Both the position numbers and the translations under genes were made by a program. Below are positions 60,305 through 64,000 of a stretch of DNA of 64,000 nt, one piece after another. Source of the DNA: Acidobacteriota bacterium (GTDB lineage Bacteria; Acidobacteriota; Blastocatellia; Pyrinomonadales; Pyrinomonadaceae); the NCBI GenBank assembly GCA_016700075.1, contig CP065000.1:3300001-3364000 (forward strand), given 5' to 3'. Each line of letters begins with the position of its first letter. The first letter of the stretch is position 1. Below the pieces are notes generated by a model, which ran no database searches, was not told where the DNA came from, and was given only the letters and a program-made list of their open reading frames with translations.

Positions 60305-61950
60305 AAAGGTCAACTCACATAAGTGTTGTTATTTGACAAGTTAAAGTAACGGGAAAAACGCGGCCGTCAGAATATTTACCCTTATCGACGGATTTCCTCC
60401 TTATGCGATATCGGGCCGTGGGGTGGACTTGGAGCGTGTGGCCTCGCGTTTCTGGTACCTGAGCAGGAGGCGCTCGGTGTGCTGTGAGAGGATGCGTTCC
60501 CAGTCGGTTTCGCTCGGGCTTGTCGGATCGAAGAGAAGATCGGTCGATGGGATGAGCGGTGAAGACGGATCGTCGAGATGGCGCTTTCGCTGATCAACGA
60601 TCGCCGCATAGAGACGCTCGGCATCGGCGGCGGCCTGCTTTGTGATCTGCGACTTGAGCTTGCGTCCCTGAACATCGATGCCTGTGCCGTAGAGAGCAGA
60701 CCGGCCTCCTCTTTTAGCGGCAGCAGACTTGATCTCGATGCCCAGTTTCTTCTTCGCGAGAAAACGCCAGCGGGAACGCTTTTCCATCGTGAGGCGAGGC
60801 AGCTTATATACATAGTCCTCGCGGTTCGAGAGAAGATGATGGACGAGTTCGACAAGTTTACGAGCAACAGCGACGACCGCGACGTTGTGGTTTCGCTTTC
60901 GCTGGATGCGGGAGTAGAGAGCCCGCATCGGCCCCGGAGAACGACGAAGTATCTCGGCCGCCTCGATGATCAGCCAACGGGCTTCGGCTCGCCCTTGCTT
61001 GGTGATCCGTCCGTTGCGTGAAGTGTCGCCTGACTGATATGTAGAAGGAACGACACCGAAGTAGGCGGCGAGTTTCTTTTTATCCGGGAACCTGCCGATG
61101 TCGCCGATGGTTCCGATCAGGCTCGAAGCGACCACCAGATTGACGCCGGTTATGGACAGCAGCCGGTCCATCTGTTCTTTGAGATGTGGTCTGAGTGCGA
61201 CATAAGATGCGATCACTGATTCGAGATCGGCAACGAGTGCGTCGATGCGGTCGATCTCGTTGAGAAGTGACCCGATCCTCATCCGGTCGAGTTCCGGAAC
61301 CGGGGTCTTGATGCCTTCACCCCGGATGATGTTCTCGAGCCAGCGTCGTCCTGATGTTCCAAAGAGATCGCTTCGCTCCTGATGCACCATATTGCGGTGA
61401 AGCACGGAATGGATGGTGTTCTTGCATTCGGTCCGCCGACGAACGAGGCTCACTCGGTCCGTGATGAACTGACGCAACGCTTCGGTGTCCTCGTCCGGCA
61501 GCCAGACCTCGGGCAGATATCCGACGCGGGCAAGCTCAGCCAGAACCCGTGCGTCGATCTTGTCGGTCTTGATCTTTGCCTGGGCGATAGTCTTTGTCTT
61601 GATCGGGTTGGAGACGATCACTCGTGCTTGTGAGTTGCCCCGCAGGAGTCTCGCGATAGATGTCGAGTTGGTCGTCACTTCGAGAGCGGCCGTATCGCCT
61701 TCTCTCAACTCAGCGGCAATGAGAAGAAAGCTCTCTCGGGTTGTCGCAAACCGCTTTGTCTCGATCTGAACACCACCGGCGTCGAGCACCGAGATCTGCG
61801 ATTCACGCTTTGCGAGATCGATCCCGAACCAACGCGGACCGTCCGTCGCTCTTGTTGTCTTTGAAAAGAAACGCATTTGTCCCTGCCTCCTTATATAAAG
61901 GTGTCGTATCAAGCAGGGCAGACCGCTGGTAGCGGGCGACAACTATTCAT
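60303..61950 (-). mobile_element. IS110-family insertion element, about 1.65 kb
   Basis: The element carries one IS110 transposase gene (60401-61876) and splits an RHS gene. The sequence tattcat occurs at both junctions (60296-60302 and 61944-61950); joining there restores the reading frame of the split gene. The exact ends could differ by a few bases. IS110 elements lack terminal inverted repeats and use a DEDD recombinase guided by a structured RNA, here possibly encoded at 60303-60400. Confidence 0.85.
60401..61876 (-). CDS. IS110-family DEDD transposase
   Basis: A 491-aa transposase. The N-terminal RuvC-like DEDD domain shows FGIDLAKRESQISV (first Asp), AALEVTTNSTSIARLL (Glu) and KIKTDKIDARVLAELA (Asp pair); the C-terminal transposase_20 domain contains LLSITGVNLVVASSLIGTIG and KKLAAYFGVVPSTYQSG with the Ser nucleophile region. 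The ATG at 61876 has a full aaggagg 7-13 nt upstream. That signal can be hidden in a hairpin (see findings). The size is larger than many IS110 proteins, with an Arg-rich tail. Confidence 0.93.
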   Translation of the reverse strand: MRFFSKTTRATDGPRWFGIDLAKRESQISVLDAGGVQIETKRFATTRESFLLIAAELREGDTAALEVTTNSTSIARLLRGNSQARVIVSNPIKTKTIAQAKIKTDKIDARVLAELARVGYLPEVWLPDEDTEALRQFITDRVSLVRRRTECKNTIHSVLHRNMVHQERSDLFGTSGRRWLENIIRGEGIKTPVPELDRMRIGSLLNEIDRIDALVADLESVIASYVALRPHLKEQMDRLLSITGVNLVVASSLIGTIGDIGRFPDKKKLAAYFGVVPSTYQSGDTSRNGRITKQGRAEARWLIIEAAEILRRSPGPMRALYSRIQRKRNHNVAVVAVARKLVELVHHLLSNREDYVYKLPRLTMEKRSRWRFLAKKKLGIEIKSAAAKRGGRSALYGTGIDVQGRKLKSQITKQAAADAERLYAAIVDQRKRHLDDPSSPLIPSTDLLFDPTSPSETDWERILSQHTERLLLRYQKREATRSKSTPRPDIA

Positions 61951-63647
61951 CCGGGTTCCGGATACAGATGGGAGATCTTTCTCTTCACAAATCAGAGAAC
62001 AGGACTATACTTGACCCAAGTGGGCGCGTGCGGCTAGGACTCTCATTTACGACGGCAGGCTCTTGCAGTAATGCATGGCCTATACGTGAAGTCGAGAAGA
62101 CCCGCAGCGATACCCGCCCTCACGGTCTACCCGTGGGCGGCGGGACTGGCGTCGCGGCGCATCCTGTTGCCCAGCTTACCGAGCAGGTTATTCCTACTTG
62201 TTCGCTCACGCAACACCCGCACCGCTCACACCCTCCACGCACCCATTCTTTTCATACCATTTACGATCAAAACGGCAATGTTACGCAGGACGCCGAGGGC
62301 AAGCGGTTTGCATATGATGCGGAGAACCATCAGAAGGAGTTCTTCAGTGCGAGCAACCCCGGCACGACCCCGGACGCGACTTATTCGTACGACGGTGACG
62401 GCCGCAGAATAAAGAAGGTTACGGCCGCGGAGACGACCGTGTTCGTCTACAACGCGAGTGGGCAACTTGTGGCGGAGTACTCGACTCAAATCAGTCAGAC
62501 GCCGCAGGTTAGCTATTTGACAACCGATCATCTCGGGAGCCCGAGAGTCGTTTCCGATCATCTGGGAGCAGTTAAGGACAGGAAGGACTATTCGGCATTC
62601 GGCGAGGAAACGATATCAGCCCAACGGCAGAGCGCCTTGGGCTACACCGCTGCCGGTGACGAGCTTCGGAAAGGCTACACCGGCTACGAGAAAGATAATG
62701 AAAGCGGACTCGACTTCGCTCAGGCGAGGTATTACAACTCGACGCATGGGCGCTACACCAGCATCGACCCGCTGACGGCGAGTGCGAGCATCCGAAACCC
62801 CCAGACGTTCAACCGCTACAGCTACGTCCTGAACTCTCCGTACAAATATACGGACCCCCTCGGTTTGCTTCCGATGGGATGGAGAGACAGCACCGGAGGA
62901 TGCGGGGCAGAATACTCTTCGTGCTCGGACAATTGGGGTTCCAGCACTTGGGATGATGAGGATGTGCCGGAGCAGGAGGAAACCGAGGAGGGCGTGGCCG
63001 AAGATCAGCAAACCGAGGGCGGCGATCAACAGCAAGCTGAGGAATCTACGCCACCTCCGACACCTTCGGCGGAACAGAATGCGGAGCCCCAATCAAACGT
63101 TACACCTGGGACAATAAATATCGGACTAGTCGAAGTTTTTGACCAGGTTCCGCGAGGTGGTGAACCAATCAGAGATACCGGGTTTCGAACGCCGGAGACG
63201 AAACCGGTCGGTACTGTGATGCCTGATGACGGTGAAGTAACGATCACGAATCCCCCTGCGGGGGATGTATTCTACGTTCGACTCACGGCTACAATGAGCG
63301 GCGATGCGACGTTCGCTGGAGCTAATTTGCCAACGGTTGCAAAGAACAGTACCAATAACAATTTTGAACAGACTACTTTGCCTGGGGAAAAGGCACAACC
63401 GGGAACAACAGGCCTAAAACCTGCGACAAAACTTTCGGATGACGGAAGGACTTTAACAGTGATTATTGCGATTGCCCGTGGTGACAGTACGAGTTCGGCA
63501 AGCACGAGATCGACTACTTTTACTGTTGGAATATATGGAAAGAGTACGCAAGGACTAGCAGAGAGTCTTTTGGTGCGTCGTCCTAGTGATCCATCCGCGA
63601 AGTTGAAGATCAATATTACCCAGATCATTCCTCGCGATCTGCCATAA
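61951..63647 (+). pseudogene. RHS-repeat protein, C-terminal part after IS110
   Basis: About 565 codons in the frame of the N-terminal part. A poorly conserved stretch (61951-62250, containing a strong palindrome at 62114-62140) is followed by the RHS core: YDQNGNVTQDAEGKRFAYDA, YLTTDHLGSPRVVSDH, DYSAFGEE, GYTGYEKDNESGLDFAQARY and the DPLG motif (YKYTDPLGLLP). After DPLG comes a C-terminal region of about 255 residues: an acidic Glu/Gln/Pro-rich linker, then a beta-rich domain of unknown type. An internal ATG at 61968 could restart translation. Without the IS110 insertion it would be one gene with 59867-60304. Confidence 0.8.
62114..62140. repeat. Strong palindrome within the RHS remnant
   Basis: Arms ccgccc (62114-62119) / gggcgg (62135-62140) and inner acgg/ccgt around the loop tctac. 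It lies in the poorly conserved stretch before the RHS core, and may be another REP-type element. Confidence 0.55.
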
Positions 63648-63677
63648 TTAACGTAGACAGACTCTTAAGGAGGTACT

Positions 63678-64000
63678 ATGAAATCTTTCTGTAATTTTCT
63701 AGTGATGGTTTTGATTGTGCTCAGCATTTGCTCTCTAGACCTGTTTGCAGGGGAAAGACGTTGTATCTTTTGAGATCCCACCCGAGAAACTTTCACTGCT
63801 ATTTGTAAATGATCCTACGTGTCCCATTCAGATATCAGGACCGGCAAAGATAATCGGCTATTCCAACGGCGGTCTTTCCTTTGGATACTCACTAACCAAC
63901 AAGTCGAACGCAAATATAGAAAGTTTTTTAGTTGAGGCAACAGATTGGTTTGGATTCAAGGGATACAGCAGTCCTTCGACAGTAAATCAAGGGTTCGTAT
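63678..64000 (+). pseudogene. Small secreted protein, frameshifted, runs off the window
   Basis: The ATG at 63678 has a strong taaggagg (63666-63673). It encodes a signal peptide (CNFLVMVLIVLSICSLDLFA) but hits TGA at 63771. Shifting frame at about 63747 gives a continuous reading from QGKDVVSFEIPPEK to the window end (FEIPPEKLSLLFVND and on). Two bases appear missing after the alanine codon (gca), so this is either a real pseudogene or a sequence error. It lies 30 nt after the RHS remnant. No family recognised. Confidence 0.7.

Overview
The window is a 64-kb piece of a free-living Gram-negative-type bacterial chromosome of moderate GC. The gene set (meso-DAP-type MurE, a pair of amidohydrolases, FG-GAP/RHS-type surface proteins, a CHAT protease with its own sigma factor, and many genes without a Shine-Dalgarno sequence beside a few with very strong ones) most resembles Acidobacteriota, perhaps class Blastocatellia. 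That placement is inference from gene families, not from a database search.

Layout. Positions 1-1310 hold the 3' part of a 23S rRNA, a 5S rRNA and a terminator. From 1.3 to 16.3 kb lie rimO, glnA, a GNAT/lipoprotein pair, pyrF, a tandem DUF3108 protein, a feoA-feoB-FeoB-associated ferrous iron operon behind a Fur-box-like palindrome, a DMT transporter, a MoaB-like protein, a secreted S10 carboxypeptidase and two coupled secreted amidohydrolases, of which one has lost its metal ligands. From 16.5 to 24.9 kb lie a 69-aa basic protein, an SDR, a metallo-beta-lactamase-fold hydrolase, a run of small membrane or zinc-ribbon proteins around a polysaccharide-export (SLBB) protein, a matrixin-like protease, and a KimA-like permease behind a structured leader. 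From 25.4 to 36.8 kb lie purD, a 21-bp tandem repeat array, a six-helix membrane protein, a lipoprotein archaemetzincin, aroC, a second DMT transporter, rsmD, recG, rpsT, a J-domain membrane protein, an orphan ExbD and pabB. From 36.8 to 52.2 kb lie mostly housekeeping genes: an APC permease coupled to a PilZ protein, murE, tRNA-Leu, tig-clpP-clpX-lon (the protein quality-control block), engB, rho, glgA, purA and tRNA-Lys.

The accessory part begins directly after tRNA-Lys (52,085-52,160) and runs to the window end. It contains an excisionase-like HTH protein, then a leftward five-gene operon: sigma factor, ZAS-type anti-sigma factor with an exported fibronectin-like domain, secreted S9 prolyl oligopeptidase, a 75-aa secreted four-cysteine peptide, and a secreted TPR-CHAT protease. 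Two secreted or envelope peptidases flanking a tiny secreted Cys-rich peptide, under a dedicated sigma/anti-sigma switch, form the most system-like and least familiar arrangement in the window. Beyond it an RHS/FG-GAP surface-protein gene has been split by an IS110-family element with candidate structured RNA in its non-coding end. The window closes inside a small secreted-protein gene with a frameshift.

Smaller points of interest are a REP-like palindrome sitting inside the aroC reading frame and again upstream of purA, the 21-bp tandem array between convergent genes, the catalytically degenerate amidohydrolase paralogue, and the leader of the KimA-like gene.
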